Under the pieces are notes generated by a model that searched no databases, was not told where the DNA came from, and saw only the letters and a list, made by a program, of their open reading frames with translations. DNA of 51,470 nucleotides from Anaerococcus tetradius ATCC 35098 (GTDB lineage Bacteria > Bacillota > Clostridia > Tissierellales > Peptoniphilaceae), in NCBI RefSeq assembly GCF_000159095.1, contig NZ_GG666296.1, positions 8,799 through 60,268 of the forward strand, given 5' to 3'. How positions within the stretch are numbered: the stretch's first letter is position 1; the number at the start of each line of letters is the position of its first letter. The translations under genes were made by a program, and so were the position numbers. Of the stretch, positions 16,654 to 24,881 are shown in pieces.

Positions 16654-18729
16654 TTAAATTTTATAAGACTTCATATTTCTACCAGCTATCATAACTGTTG
16701 ATAGGTTATGAAGGAGAGATGAGTTTGTATTTGATAGCATACCCAAAACTCCTAAGAGTATTAGACTTGAATTGAAGGATACTATGTGTCTGTAATCACT
16801 TCTTATTCTCTTATCCATAGCCTTAGAAATTTTTACAACATCGATTAGTCCATCTAGACTATCGCTTCCTATAGAAATATCTGATATTTCTTTAGCTATA
16901 TCTGCACCTTGATGCATAGATATACCAACATCTGCACTTGATAGGGCAACTGAATCATTGATTCCATCTCCTATCATTACAACAGTTCTTCCCTTGTTTT
17001 TCTCATCCATAATATATTGTTGCTTATCTTCTGGCAAAACTTGGGACTGGTAATAGTCAAGGTCGAGCTTTTCAGCTACACTTCTTGCTGCATTTTCTGC
17101 ATCACCAGTAAGCATTGCTATATTGTCGAAAGACAAGGCTCTTAGTTCTTTGACTATATCCTTAGCCTCTTCTCTTAGAGGATCTTCGATGCAAATTACT
17201 GCTATAAGCCTATCAGCAAAGGCTAGGTAGAGAAGAGAATAGTCTTCTTTTAGCCTATCAATTATCTCTCTAGTCTTATCATCTATTTGGATTCCCTCGT
17301 CATCAAGAACGAAGTGCTCTGAGCCTATCATAGCTATCTTATCGACTATAGTAGTCTTTATTCCATGAGCTACGATATATTCTGGCTTAGAGTGCATCTC
17401 TTCATGCCTTAGCTTCTTTTCCTTGGCAGCTTCTACTACTGCTGTTGCTATTGAGTGTGGGAAGTGCTCCTCAAGACAGGCTGCAATTCTTAGACACTCG
17501 TCTTCTTCTATATCGCTAAGGGCAATAACTTTTGCAACCTTTGGTTCAGACTTAGTTAGGGTACCAGTCTTATCAAAGACTATGGTGTTGGCCCTAGACA
17601 AGTTTTCTAGGTATTTGCCACCCTTTACCAAGACTTTCTGTTCAGATGCTTGGCTGATTGCCTTCATGATAGCAATAGGAATTGTAAGTTTCAATGCACA
17701 TGAGAAGTCTACCATCAAGAATGACTTAGCTTTTTGTAGATTTCTTGTAAGTAGATAGGTTAGCCCAGCTCCAATAAATGAGTACTTAACTAAGCTATCT
17801 GCCATATTCTCCGCATTTTTTTGAGCTAAAGATTTATTTTTTTCACTATCAGAAATTAGCTCTATAATATGGCTTAGTCTAGATTCATCGTACTTCTTCT
17901 TGGTTTCTATTAGTATAGCTCCTTCTTCGATAGCTGTACCAGCAAAAACTGTAGCTCCGATAGATTTCTTAACTGGATTTGATTCTCCTGTGAAAGAAGA
18001 TTCATTTACCATAGCTACACCCTTTACAACCTTGCCATCTACAGGAATAGAGTTACCCATCTCAACTTCAACCAAATCTCCCTTTTCTACCTCTTTGATA
18101 TTTTTGATAATCTTTTTGCCATTTTCAATTACAAATACATTATCAACATTCAAAGCGAGAGAATGGGCTAAGTCTTCTTGGGACTTCTTCATTGTATAAT
18201 CTTCAAGCTTCTCACCAAGTCCCAAAAGGAACATAATGTTACCCGCATCTCCATACTGCCTAGTGGCAAGTGAAACGGAAATTGCAGTTGCATCAAGAAG
18301 CTCAACATTAACCTTTCCTTTAATCAAAGATTTAAAACCAGCTTTGATAAATGGATAGGCCCTAATAAATAGACCGATAGTGCTAAAAGGTTGAGGTAGG
18401 ATATATTTGAAAAATATCCTGGTGTACATGGCATCTCTTAGGATATGGAAAATATCATTATCAGATTGAGCCTCAAAGTCAGCTCTTTCTATTGATGTTT
18501 CCTCAATTGTCCTAAGGTCTAAGTCAAGGATGGCCCTTGCTATTTGAGAAATTTTACTTTCTTCATAGTAGACTGTCATTGACTTTGTAAGAATAGATAC
18601 CCTGCATGATTTGACCCCAGAAATACCCTCTATGCAGTATTTTAATTTATTGAGATTTTCCTCTTTAATATAATCTTCATAGGTAAAACGGCTTCTTCCC
18701 TCGATCCTATGAGCAATAGAGGCTCTCAT
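16654..18729 (-). CDS. Heavy-metal-type (P1B) P-type ATPase
   Basis: 691 residues. The N-terminal ~75 residues look like an HMA fold without the CxxC metal site. The actuator motif TGES is at 247-250, the phosphorylation motif DKTGTLT at 386-392, the HP-like signature EEHFPHS in the nucleotide domain, and GDGINDS near the C-terminus. The intramembrane metal motif is SCALK (343-347) rather than CPC. It should move a transition metal out of the cytosol; which metal is not clear. ATG overlaps the stop of the upstream small gene (TAATG), so the two are coupled. The last helices are short and end at NMKSYKI. Confidence 0.85.
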   Translation of the reverse strand: MRASIAHRIEGRSRFTYEDYIKEENLNKLKYCIEGISGVKSCRVSILTKSMTVYYEESKISQIARAILDLDLRTIEETSIERADFEAQSDNDIFHILRDAMYTRIFFKYILPQPFSTIGLFIRAYPFIKAGFKSLIKGKVNVELLDATAISVSLATRQYGDAGNIMFLLGLGEKLEDYTMKKSQEDLAHSLALNVDNVFVIENGKKIIKNIKEVEKGDLVEVEMGNSIPVDGKVVKGVAMVNESSFTGESNPVKKSIGATVFAGTAIEEGAILIETKKKYDESRLSHIIELISDSEKNKSLAQKNAENMADSLVKYSFIGAGLTYLLTRNLQKAKSFLMVDFSCALKLTIPIAIMKAISQASEQKVLVKGGKYLENLSRANTIVFDKTGTLTKSEPKVAKVIALSDIEEDECLRIAACLEEHFPHSIATAVVEAAKEKKLRHEEMHSKPEYIVAHGIKTTIVDKIAMIGSEHFVLDDEGIQIDDKTREIIDRLKEDYSLLYLAFADRLIAVICIEDPLREEAKDIVKELRALSFDNIAMLTGDAENAARSVAEKLDLDYYQSQVLPEDKQQYIMDEKNKGRTVVMIGDGINDSVALSSADVGISMHQGADIAKEISDISIGSDSLDGLIDVVKISKAMDKRIRSDYRHIVSFNSSLILLGVLGMLSNTNSSLLHNLSTVMIAGRNMKSYKI

Positions 18730-19046
18730 TATTTATTTTCTTCCTCAGCTTCTTCCTCATGTTCTTCGCATCCGCATCCGCAAGATACTTTTTCGATATC
18801 TTTTTCAGCTTCTCTTCTAGCTTCTTCAGCTTCTTCTTTAGCCTTTACTTCTTTAGCTTCTGCGATAACATCTTCTGCTGAAACTCTGATTGATTCAAGT
18901 GTTTTGTCAATGGATTCCTTAACCTTGAGTCCTCCAACAACTGTGCTTACTGTAGCCTTTTTGGCAAGTTTAGAGTTAAGAATCTTTCCTCCAACTACTC
19001 CTACCAATAGTCCTGCTCCGATACTTAGTGCTTTCTTTTCTAACAT
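18729..19046 (-). CDS. Small DUF6110-like protein with Cys/His/Glu-rich tail
   Basis: 105 residues from the ATG at 19046, chosen because AAGGAGG lies directly upstream; a longer frame upstream lacks an RBS. It has one hydrophobic glycine-rich segment (about 6-25, ALSIGAGLLVGVVGGKIL), then a helical, charged region (40-88), and ends with SCGCGCEEHEEEAEEENK. The resemblance to DUF6110 is from memory of the family pattern. Coupling to a metal P-type ATPase suggests a membrane-linked metal chaperone or sensor; this is an inference. Confidence 0.65.
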   Translation of the reverse strand: MLEKKALSIGAGLLVGVVGGKILNSKLAKKATVSTVVGGLKVKESIDKTLESIRVSAEDVIAEAKEVKAKEEAEEARREAEKDIEKVSCGCGCEEHEEEAEEENK

Positions 19047-19186
19047 AAAAAACCTCCTTAAAATCCAAGTGCTTAGACACCTTCTTAAATTAAAAAACTC
19101 ATCAGTGGCTAAGACCTTGTTATACAACAATTATACCCCTTTTTTTGACTTTTAAATAGGAAAATTTTCTAAAATTAAAATAATTC

Positions 19187-20194
19187 TTACTTTCCATCGA
19201 TTATAGTGTCCGAAAACCCTATCATAAAATCAAAATCAGAGTTTTTCATCTCCAAAATCCCATACTCTACTAAAGTTATTTCAGGATTTTCTTTATATCT
19301 CCTATCAGGCTCACCATTTTTGTTTGTATGGATATATGTTTTCCCTATTATACTTGCATCATCAGCTACTTTTCCTCTTTCAGCAAATTCATCAGATCTT
19401 AAATCCACCTTCATATCTTCATAGCTAACAGCCTTGTAGGAAGCATTTTTGTCAAATAATAGTGCATCTGGCAAAAAGCTTAGACCAATGTCATTTGCCC
19501 TTAGGCTTGTTACTTCTACATTTGTAGAAATTTTTCCTGGAAGCTTATTATCTAGCCTTATCGGACTTCTTTCAAGAATAACAAGTTTATCTCCATCTTC
19601 TCCTAGCCTATCAATAAAGAATACTTGGTCACTTTCGAGTATCCCAGCTAGAAGCTTTTGAGTTAAGTCATACTCTTTTTGCGAATCTTCAGTAAAGTCA
19701 TAATCAATCTTGATATCATCGCCTTCTTTTTTGTAGAAGTAAAGAATTGCTCCAATAAGTGTGAGGGCAATCAGGTAATGGTTAATGAAGAATAAAAATA
19801 TTCCTCCTATTGATAATATAAGACCCAAAAGCCTGTAAGGTCTTTTCGCCTCGCTTTTTTGTATTATTTCCTCTAGGGCAGTTGAGTGTATTTGACCAAA
19901 GTCCACTTTGTAGTTTCTTGTATTTTCATAAGTTTGCTCTTTGATGGTATTTTCTATCCTAGAGCTTTGTTTAGCCTTAGAAGTTTTTTCTAAGCCTGAA
20001 GCAAGGGGATTCTTAAATTCTTTTTGGTAAGAAAGGCCTGTACCAGGAATATAGGCTGTGCCCCTAATGTTTCCCTTGGCAGTCTTGGTTAGCCTAAAGC
20101 CCTTGCCACCCCAAGAAAATCCCGGCCCACTCTTACTCATATTAATCCTAAAGCCCATGCCCAAATTGATGCTTTTTCTAAATCTAAATCCCAT
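19187..20194 (-). CDS. DUF4236-domain protein with membrane hairpin
   Basis: 335 residues. The N-terminal ~58 residues are a typical DUF4236 domain: FRFRKSINLGMGFRINMSKS, then GPGFSWGGKGF and GTAYIPGTGLSYQKEF. Two hydrophobic segments lie near 120-155 (LLGLILSIGGIFLFFINHYL and LIALTLIGAILYFY). A soluble C-terminal region of ~170 residues follows with no recognised fold. The function of DUF4236 is unknown. RBS AAAAGGAGACG supports the start. It is not closely coupled to either neighbour. Confidence 0.75.
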   Translation of the reverse strand: MGFRFRKSINLGMGFRINMSKSGPGFSWGGKGFRLTKTAKGNIRGTAYIPGTGLSYQKEFKNPLASGLEKTSKAKQSSRIENTIKEQTYENTRNYKVDFGQIHSTALEEIIQKSEAKRPYRLLGLILSIGGIFLFFINHYLIALTLIGAILYFYKKEGDDIKIDYDFTEDSQKEYDLTQKLLAGILESDQVFFIDRLGEDGDKLVILERSPIRLDNKLPGKISTNVEVTSLRANDIGLSFLPDALLFDKNASYKAVSYEDMKVDLRSDEFAERGKVADDASIIGKTYIHTNKNGEPDRRYKENPEITLVEYGILEMKNSDFDFMIGFSDTIIDGK

Positions 20195-20247
20195 GAACGT
20201 CTCCTTTTTTTATAATTATATCAAATTTTTATGATTTTTCACAAAAT

Positions 20248-20273
20248 AAAACTGCCAGCAAAACTGACAGTTT
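20248..20273 (-). terminator. Terminator after the catabolic ornithine carbamoyltransferase
   Basis: A stem AACTGTCAG/CTGGCAGTT on the minus strand is followed by TTATTTT. Confidence 0.8.
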
Positions 20274-20285
20274 CATTATAAAGTA

Positions 20286-21290
20286 TTATTTAAGTGTAGC
20301 ATACATTATGGCTTTTATAGTATGCATCCTATTTTCTGCTTCATCAAAAACTTTGGATTGTTTAGATAAAAATACTTCTTCTGTAACTTCCATGCCATTT
20401 AGGTCGTATTTGTCGCCGAATTTTTCGTAGATTTCTTTGCCGACTGTTGTGTTTAGGTCATGGAAGGATGGGAGACAGTGCATGAAAATTGTTTCTTCTT
20501 TGGCATTGGCCATAACTTTTTTGTTTACTTGGTAAGGATGAAGTTCTTCGATTCTCTTTCCCCAAACTTCTTCCGCTTCTCCCATTGATACCCAAATGTC
20601 TGTATAGATTACATCTGCATCCTTTGTTGAAGCCATTACATCTTCACTAAATTCAACTTTTGAGCCGTGTTTTTTGGCAAATTCTCTAGCTATATCTTGG
20701 ACTTCTTTTTCTGGCCATAGGTCCTTAGGACCACAACCGATGAAGTTTAGACCAAGTTTTGCGCAAGTTACTGCAAGGGAGTTGGCCATGTTATTTCTAC
20801 AATCTCCCATATATACAAAGTTTAGTCCACGAAGTTTACCGAAGTTTTCTTTGATTGTAAGCATATCAGCAATCATTTGTGTTGGATGCCACTTATCTGT
20901 AAGACCATTCCATACTGGAACTCCAGCATTTGCTGCTAATTCTTCTACTAAGTCTTGCCTAAAGCCCCTATATTCGATACCATCATAGAATCTGCCGAGG
21001 ACTTTTGCTGTATCTGCTATTGATTCTTTCTTGCCCATTTGGCTTGAACCTGGATCTAGGTAAGTAACTCCCATTCCCAAATCCATACCCGCTACTTCGA
21101 AAGAACATCTTGTTCTTGTTGATGTTTTTTCGAATAATAAGACTATATTTTTGCCTTGAAGATAGTTATGTGGCGTTCCTGTAAGTTTAAGGTTTTTGAA
21201 TTGTTCTGATAATTTGATTAAGTACAAAACTTCATCTTCTGTAAAATCTTTAATCGCTAGTAAACTACGTCCTCTTAAATTAACTCCCAT
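20286..21290 (-). CDS. arcB: Ornithine carbamoyltransferase, catabolic type
   Basis: 334 residues. All family motifs are intact: STRTRCS (57-63) and HPTQ (135-138) for carbamoyl phosphate, GDCRNNMAN (162-170), the ornithine loop DIWVSMG (231-237), HCLPS (271-275) and the C-terminal [19 protein letters not shown]. It interconverts ornithine plus carbamoyl phosphate with citrulline plus phosphate. Sequence style matches ArcB, but no arcA or arcC is in the window. The gene stands alone, downstream of two LOR/SDH genes that probably also act on ornithine. RBS AAGGAGAATAAAA precedes the ATG. Confidence 0.93.
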   Translation of the reverse strand: MGVNLRGRSLLAIKDFTEDEVLYLIKLSEQFKNLKLTGTPHNYLQGKNIVLLFEKTSTRTRCSFEVAGMDLGMGVTYLDPGSSQMGKKESIADTAKVLGRFYDGIEYRGFRQDLVEELAANAGVPVWNGLTDKWHPTQMIADMLTIKENFGKLRGLNFVYMGDCRNNMANSLAVTCAKLGLNFIGCGPKDLWPEKEVQDIAREFAKKHGSKVEFSEDVMASTKDADVIYTDIWVSMGEAEEVWGKRIEELHPYQVNKKVMANAKEETIFMHCLPSFHDLNTTVGKEIYEKFGDKYDLNGMEVTEEVFLSKQSKVFDEAENRMHTIKAIMYATLK

Positions 21291-21429
21291 TTTTATTCTC
21301 CTTAATTTTTACAAGGGTCCGAAAAAATCCTAAGACCCCTTTGCTGATTTTCTTATCCTAGTATAAGCTTTTCTTATCTTATCTCACTAATAATTATACA
21401 TTAAGAAATCTTCCTACGAAAGAAACTTT

Positions 21430-22539
21430 TTATTTTCTATTTATATTCCTGTCGATGTTTTTTACAAAGTCCTGAGAGTTGGTTACCATAGACTTAGCTG
21501 TTAGGGTTCCCCTGTCAGATAGTTTATTTACCGCAAACTCTTGGATATCTACTGTGTACATAAATACTGGTCTTATAACTCCGTTTATCTCGTTATATGA
21601 TGGGGTCATATTGCCTGTGGCTATTGTAAAGAGTATAGCTGATGACATGATTACTGTCGATGATTTTTTGATATTACTTCTCATAGCATCTTGAGCTTCG
21701 TAAACATTGTTATAAGTGTCCTTAAAGGTGTACCTATCTCTTATAGTACCTGCAATTACAAGCTTCACCTTATTTCTAACTGCTGCTTGAACAAAACCAG
21801 TTTTTATTCCTTCTTTTTTTACATATTCTGCAATTGAGCCTACTTCATTTACCCTATTTATTATTTCATAGAAATTTTCTCTAGTGTTTTGGATCTTGAG
21901 GTATTCTTTTTGACCTTCGACTGTATTAAATTTAGCCCTCTCAAGATCATAGGCTACTGCTGCTGTTCCACAAAAGATTGCATTGGCATAGCCATTTTCT
22001 ACTATCCTTGCTAGGGCATCATCGCTATCTTCATCTAAGCTTGTTGCTGTACCCAAGACCCATGTTACAAAGCCTTTATTCTTTTTTTCATATTTTAAAA
22101 TCTCATAAAGCTCGTCATAATCTTTGGAAAAGGCGGTTTCTCTAGATCTTCCTTCCCTAAAACCAAAGGTAGCTTCTTCTTTTTCTGTTTTATCTACAAA
22201 GCCTTCAGTATAGACGTAAATCCCTTCAGATCCATCTTCTTTACGTCCAAGGACTACCTTATCTCCCTTTTTGAGATTTCTAAACTCTACTACATCGACT
22301 CTTTCTTTACCAGCTTCATCATTAACAACAGCTACTGTATCCATCCTAGATTGGAGGGCGAGCACCCATTTGCCATTTATCTTGAAGTATTCTGGAAATA
22401 CTGATAGAGCATGGTAGCCTTCTGGGCTTATACCGTCTTTTTCTACTTCTACTAGTTTTGCATTAGGATATTTATCAAATCTTTCGTCAAATTCTTTTGG
22501 GAAGTATTTTGGCATTTCAAATTTATAGTCCATACTCAC
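21430..22539 (-). CDS. LOR/SDH-family (ornithine cyclodeaminase-like) protein, divergent copy
   Basis: 369 residues, TIGR00300-like C-terminal half (about 150-369), homologous to its upstream neighbour and to the nickel-pincer-dependent ornithine cyclodeaminase family. Family landmarks are degenerate: the GGNAMATHDLE stretch of the neighbour reads CGTAAVAYDLE, and GSIRDDGPLPE reads GTIRDRYTFKD. ATGNMTPSY and the closing SMVTNSQDFVKNI region remain. The N-terminal ~110 residues are a separate small domain shared with the neighbour (GISPEGYH, FRNLKKGDKVVLGR). It may be a non-catalytic partner or act on another substrate. It starts 3 nt after the upstream gene. Confidence 0.75.
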   Translation of the reverse strand: MSMDYKFEMPKYFPKEFDERFDKYPNAKLVEVEKDGISPEGYHALSVFPEYFKINGKWVLALQSRMDTVAVVNDEAGKERVDVVEFRNLKKGDKVVLGRKEDGSEGIYVYTEGFVDKTEKEEATFGFREGRSRETAFSKDYDELYEILKYEKKNKGFVTWVLGTATSLDEDSDDALARIVENGYANAIFCGTAAVAYDLERAKFNTVEGQKEYLKIQNTRENFYEIINRVNEVGSIAEYVKKEGIKTGFVQAAVRNKVKLVIAGTIRDRYTFKDTYNNVYEAQDAMRSNIKKSSTVIMSSAILFTIATGNMTPSYNEINGVIRPVFMYTVDIQEFAVNKLSDRGTLTAKSMVTNSQDFVKNIDRNINRK

Positions 22540-22542
22540 TCC

Positions 22543-23730
22543 TTAATATCTTTTTCCAGAAGCTTCTAACTTGTTTTCTTCCAAAGTATCCTTGCCATCC
22601 CTTAAGTGTTTTTCATCATAGGATTGGTAATCGCCTGCAATAAGCTCCTTTTCTAGATTTACCACAAAGTCTTGGACATTGGTCACAAGGCTTCTTACAG
22701 CTATTTTATCTCTAGCACTAGATACCTTTCTTACAGCATTTTCTGTAACATCTACTGTAAATAAGAAAACTGGGATTAGCTTGCCATTTTCATCTATCTT
22801 ATAGCTTGAAGCTGTTTCAGCAGTTGATGCTGAGTGAAGAGTTGTTGCCAGACATATGATTAAATCAGCCTCATCAGTTTGTCTTTTAACATTATCCAAA
22901 GACTCATAAACATTTCCTGTAACCTCTGGAAGGGGTCCATCATCTCTAATTGATCCTGCAAGAGTTATAGGAACACCTAGCCTCTTTAGGGTCTTAACAA
23001 AACCATCACGAACCTTGCCCCTATTTATAAATTCATCAATGGAGCCAAGCTTTCTTATAGCATTTAAGGTATCCAGATGATTGTAATGACCTAGGGGATC
23101 AGAAATTTGTGTATATATATCTTGACCCAAGGCAGTATTTAAGTAACCTCCCTCTAGATCGTGGGTTGCCATGGCATTTCCACCAAGAAGAGAATTAACA
23201 TATCCATTCTCAGCAAGTTTTGATAAGGCATTTCTAGTATCATAATCAAAAACTACTGCAGGGCCCAAGACCCAGCAAATATTTCCCTTATTAGCCCTTT
23301 TTTTCTTCATTAACTCATAAAGAAGTTTGTAATTAGAAGTATTAGAAGCTTCGACAAAATCACCACCATGATTTATAACTTCATCAGAAAAACCTTCTGG
23401 GTATTTTAATACCCCTTCTGAACCATCGCTAGACCTTGCTACAACGACCCTATCTCCCTTCCTAAGATTTCTAAATTCTCTTATATAAATCTTTCCTTCT
23501 TCAACAACTGCTAGGCAATCTTGGGAGCTTCTATCAGGAATTTGCCACTTACCATCTACTTTGTAGTAGGTTGGCATATGGCTTGTCAAATAAAATCCTT
23601 GTGGGCTTACCCCGTCCTTCTTAACTTCTACTGTCGAAACATCTTTAGAAGAAGCGTATTTCTCATCTGAAAAATCAGGTGGGGTAAATAGTAAGTCTTC
23701 TCTCATTTCTTCCTCCTGCTTATTAAACAA
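22543..23730 (-). CDS. LOR/SDH-family protein, nickel-pincer ornithine cyclodeaminase-like
   Basis: 395 residues. Residues ~155-375 match the TIGR00300 / AgrE C-terminal family: WVLGPAVVFDYDTRNALSKL, GGNAMATHDLE, AGSIRDDGPLPEV and CLATTLHSASTAE. Characterised members convert ornithine to proline plus ammonia with a nickel-pincer cofactor. The N-terminal ~120 residues form a small domain with GVSPQGFYLTSHMP and FRNLRKGDRVVVAR. It is first in a two-gene operon with its divergent paralogue, close to two carbamoyltransferases, suggesting ornithine breakdown. RBS CAGGAGGAAGAA. The enzyme assignment comes from family resemblance only. Confidence 0.78.
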   Translation of the reverse strand: MFNKQEEEMREDLLFTPPDFSDEKYASSKDVSTVEVKKDGVSPQGFYLTSHMPTYYKVDGKWQIPDRSSQDCLAVVEEGKIYIREFRNLRKGDRVVVARSSDGSEGVLKYPEGFSDEVINHGGDFVEASNTSNYKLLYELMKKKRANKGNICWVLGPAVVFDYDTRNALSKLAENGYVNSLLGGNAMATHDLEGGYLNTALGQDIYTQISDPLGHYNHLDTLNAIRKLGSIDEFINRGKVRDGFVKTLKRLGVPITLAGSIRDDGPLPEVTGNVYESLDNVKRQTDEADLIICLATTLHSASTAETASSYKIDENGKLIPVFLFTVDVTENAVRKVSSARDKIAVRSLVTNVQDFVVNLEKELIAGDYQSYDEKHLRDGKDTLEENKLEASGKRY

Positions 23731-23745
23731 AAAACTCTTTATATT

Positions 23746-23774
23746 ATGATAGTGGATAATAATTAATAAGTCAA
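23746..23774 (-). promoter_or_regulatory. Promoter of the LOR/SDH pair
   Basis: -35 TTGACT (23769-23774) and -10 TATCAT (23746-23751) are 17 nt apart on the minus strand. Confidence 0.7.
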
Positions 23775-23888
23775 TATCCTTAATATTCTTATTAATTTTG
23801 TGACTTTTCCTTTATCTTCTTTTACTTTTGTAATCTTCATTAAAAACATTTCATGAACTTATTTTAAGTATAATTTTATATAATTAAT

Positions 23889-23915
23889 TTGACATAGTAA
23901 TATTTCAAGTATAAT
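23889..23915 (+). promoter_or_regulatory. Promoter of the DUF1232 gene
   Basis: TTGACA (23889-23894) and TATAAT (23910-23915) have a slightly short 15-nt spacer. Confidence 0.6.
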
Positions 23916-23960
23916 TAAGATACATATAAAGATATGTGAACTTTCTACAAGGAGTTTATA

Positions 23961-24200
23961 ATGAATAAATTGATAAAGATTAAAAATTTCATACCAAGAT
24001 ATCTAAGAGCTATGAAAGATAAAGATACACCTCTTTTAGCAAAGCTACTAGGCTTATTTGCCATAGCCTATGCCATAACACCTTCGGATATGATTCCCGA
24101 CTTTATTCCCTTCCTAGGAATTTTAGACGATGCCGTAGTTCTTCCTTTTCTAATCTATCTAACAAGCAAGATGATTCCTGAAAAAGTCTATCCTAATTAA
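23961..24200 (+). CDS. DUF1232 (YkvA-type) small membrane protein
   Basis: 79 residues. The DUF1232 core is plain: LLAKLLGLFAIAYAITPSDM then IPDFIPFLGILDDAVVLPFL. The motif PSDxIPDFIPxxGxxDD is the family signature. It is a short membrane protein with two hydrophobic segments; its role is not known. It is transcribed alone from its own promoter, with RBS CAAGGAG, and ends before the terminator at 24228-24275. Confidence 0.88.
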   Translation: MNKLIKIKNFIPRYLRAMKDKDTPLLAKLLGLFAIAYAITPSDMIPDFIPFLGILDDAVVLPFLIYLTSKMIPEKVYPN

Positions 24201-24227
24201 GGATAGGAAATTAAAATAAGTAAAATC

Positions 24228-24275
24228 AAAAAAATGATAGGTTTTCTCCTTCTTAGAGAAACTATCATTTTTTTC
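24228..24275. terminator. Terminator after the DUF1232 gene
   Basis: A stem AAAAAATGATAG ... CTATCATTTTTT with an extended TTTCTC/GAGAAA inner part; T-rich on the plus strand and A-rich before it, so possibly bidirectional. Confidence 0.85.
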
Positions 24276-24346
24276 TTAATGAAAATCTAAGTCTTTGTAT
24301 TTTTCCTTTGATCTTTGGGTAAATAAAAAACCTAGATTTCTGCAAG

Positions 24347-24428
24347 AATCGCTTAATAATTTTTAAGTCTCACTTAACATTCATAGCTTCATCTTCTAAT
24401 AAAGCTTAGTTAAGTCCAATAAGCGATT
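24347..24428. repeat. Nested inverted repeats (possible structured RNA)
   Basis: Three arm pairs are nested: AATCGCTTA (24347-24355) with TAAGCGATT (24420-24428), ACTTAAC (24372-24378) with GTTAAGT (24409-24415), and AGCTT (24385-24389) with AAGCT (24402-24406). The element ends at the stop codon of the small gene on the minus strand. It lacks a clear T-run, so it is not a standard terminator. Confidence 0.45.
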
Positions 24429-24714
24429 AGAGCCAACCTAGGTTAGTCAATACATCAGAGACCATATCTTTATTTACTCCTAAATTAATATTTTCATCAA
24501 AGACCATGTGTCCATCTCTATTCAATTTTAATCTATCCCCACAAGCTAGCTTGCCAATTGCATCCTTCATAGCTAATCTTTGCCTAAAAGTAATCTCTGA
24601 GTCTAAGTGAGATTCAAAATCGGATGAGAGCCTATCCATTCTTCCTTTACATAGATAATAAACTCTAGGACAAGTATCGTATGGGGTTTTTCTAAACGAT
24701 TCGAAATCACCCAT
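24427..24714 (-). CDS. Hypothetical small protein with paired cysteines
   Basis: 95 residues, not recognised. It is soluble-looking, with Cys in YDTCPRVYYLCKGRMDRL and a third in KLACGDRLKLNRDGHMVFDE. The middle is helical and charged. The strong RBS AAGGAGGAAGG just before the ATG supports it as a real gene. It stands alone between the glmS terminator and a nested inverted repeat. No function is proposed. Confidence 0.6.
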   Translation of the reverse strand: MGDFESFRKTPYDTCPRVYYLCKGRMDRLSSDFESHLDSEITFRQRLAMKDAIGKLACGDRLKLNRDGHMVFDENINLGVNKDMVSDVLTNLGWL

Positions 24715-24821
24715 CGGACCTTCCTCCTTGATTGTATTAGAATGATTAATCTTTCTTGTTATTTTATTACCCCCATATTTATTTTCTAAACATCTTTTTT
24801 AGTTTTTTATGGAGATTTTCC

Positions 24822-24858
24822 AAAAAAATATCGCCATCTACAAAATAAATGACGATAT
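24822..24858 (-). terminator. Terminator after glmS
   Basis: A stem ATATCGTCAT/ATGGCGATAT on the minus strand is followed by T7. Confidence 0.88.
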
Positions 24859-24881
24859 CTTATTAATATTTACAAATTTTC

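Noticed and set aside
21291-21429. ArgR operator in the arcB leader
   Set aside because: A TGTATAATTATTAG stretch is only a weak match to ARG boxes and has no second copy at the expected spacing; left out as a feature.
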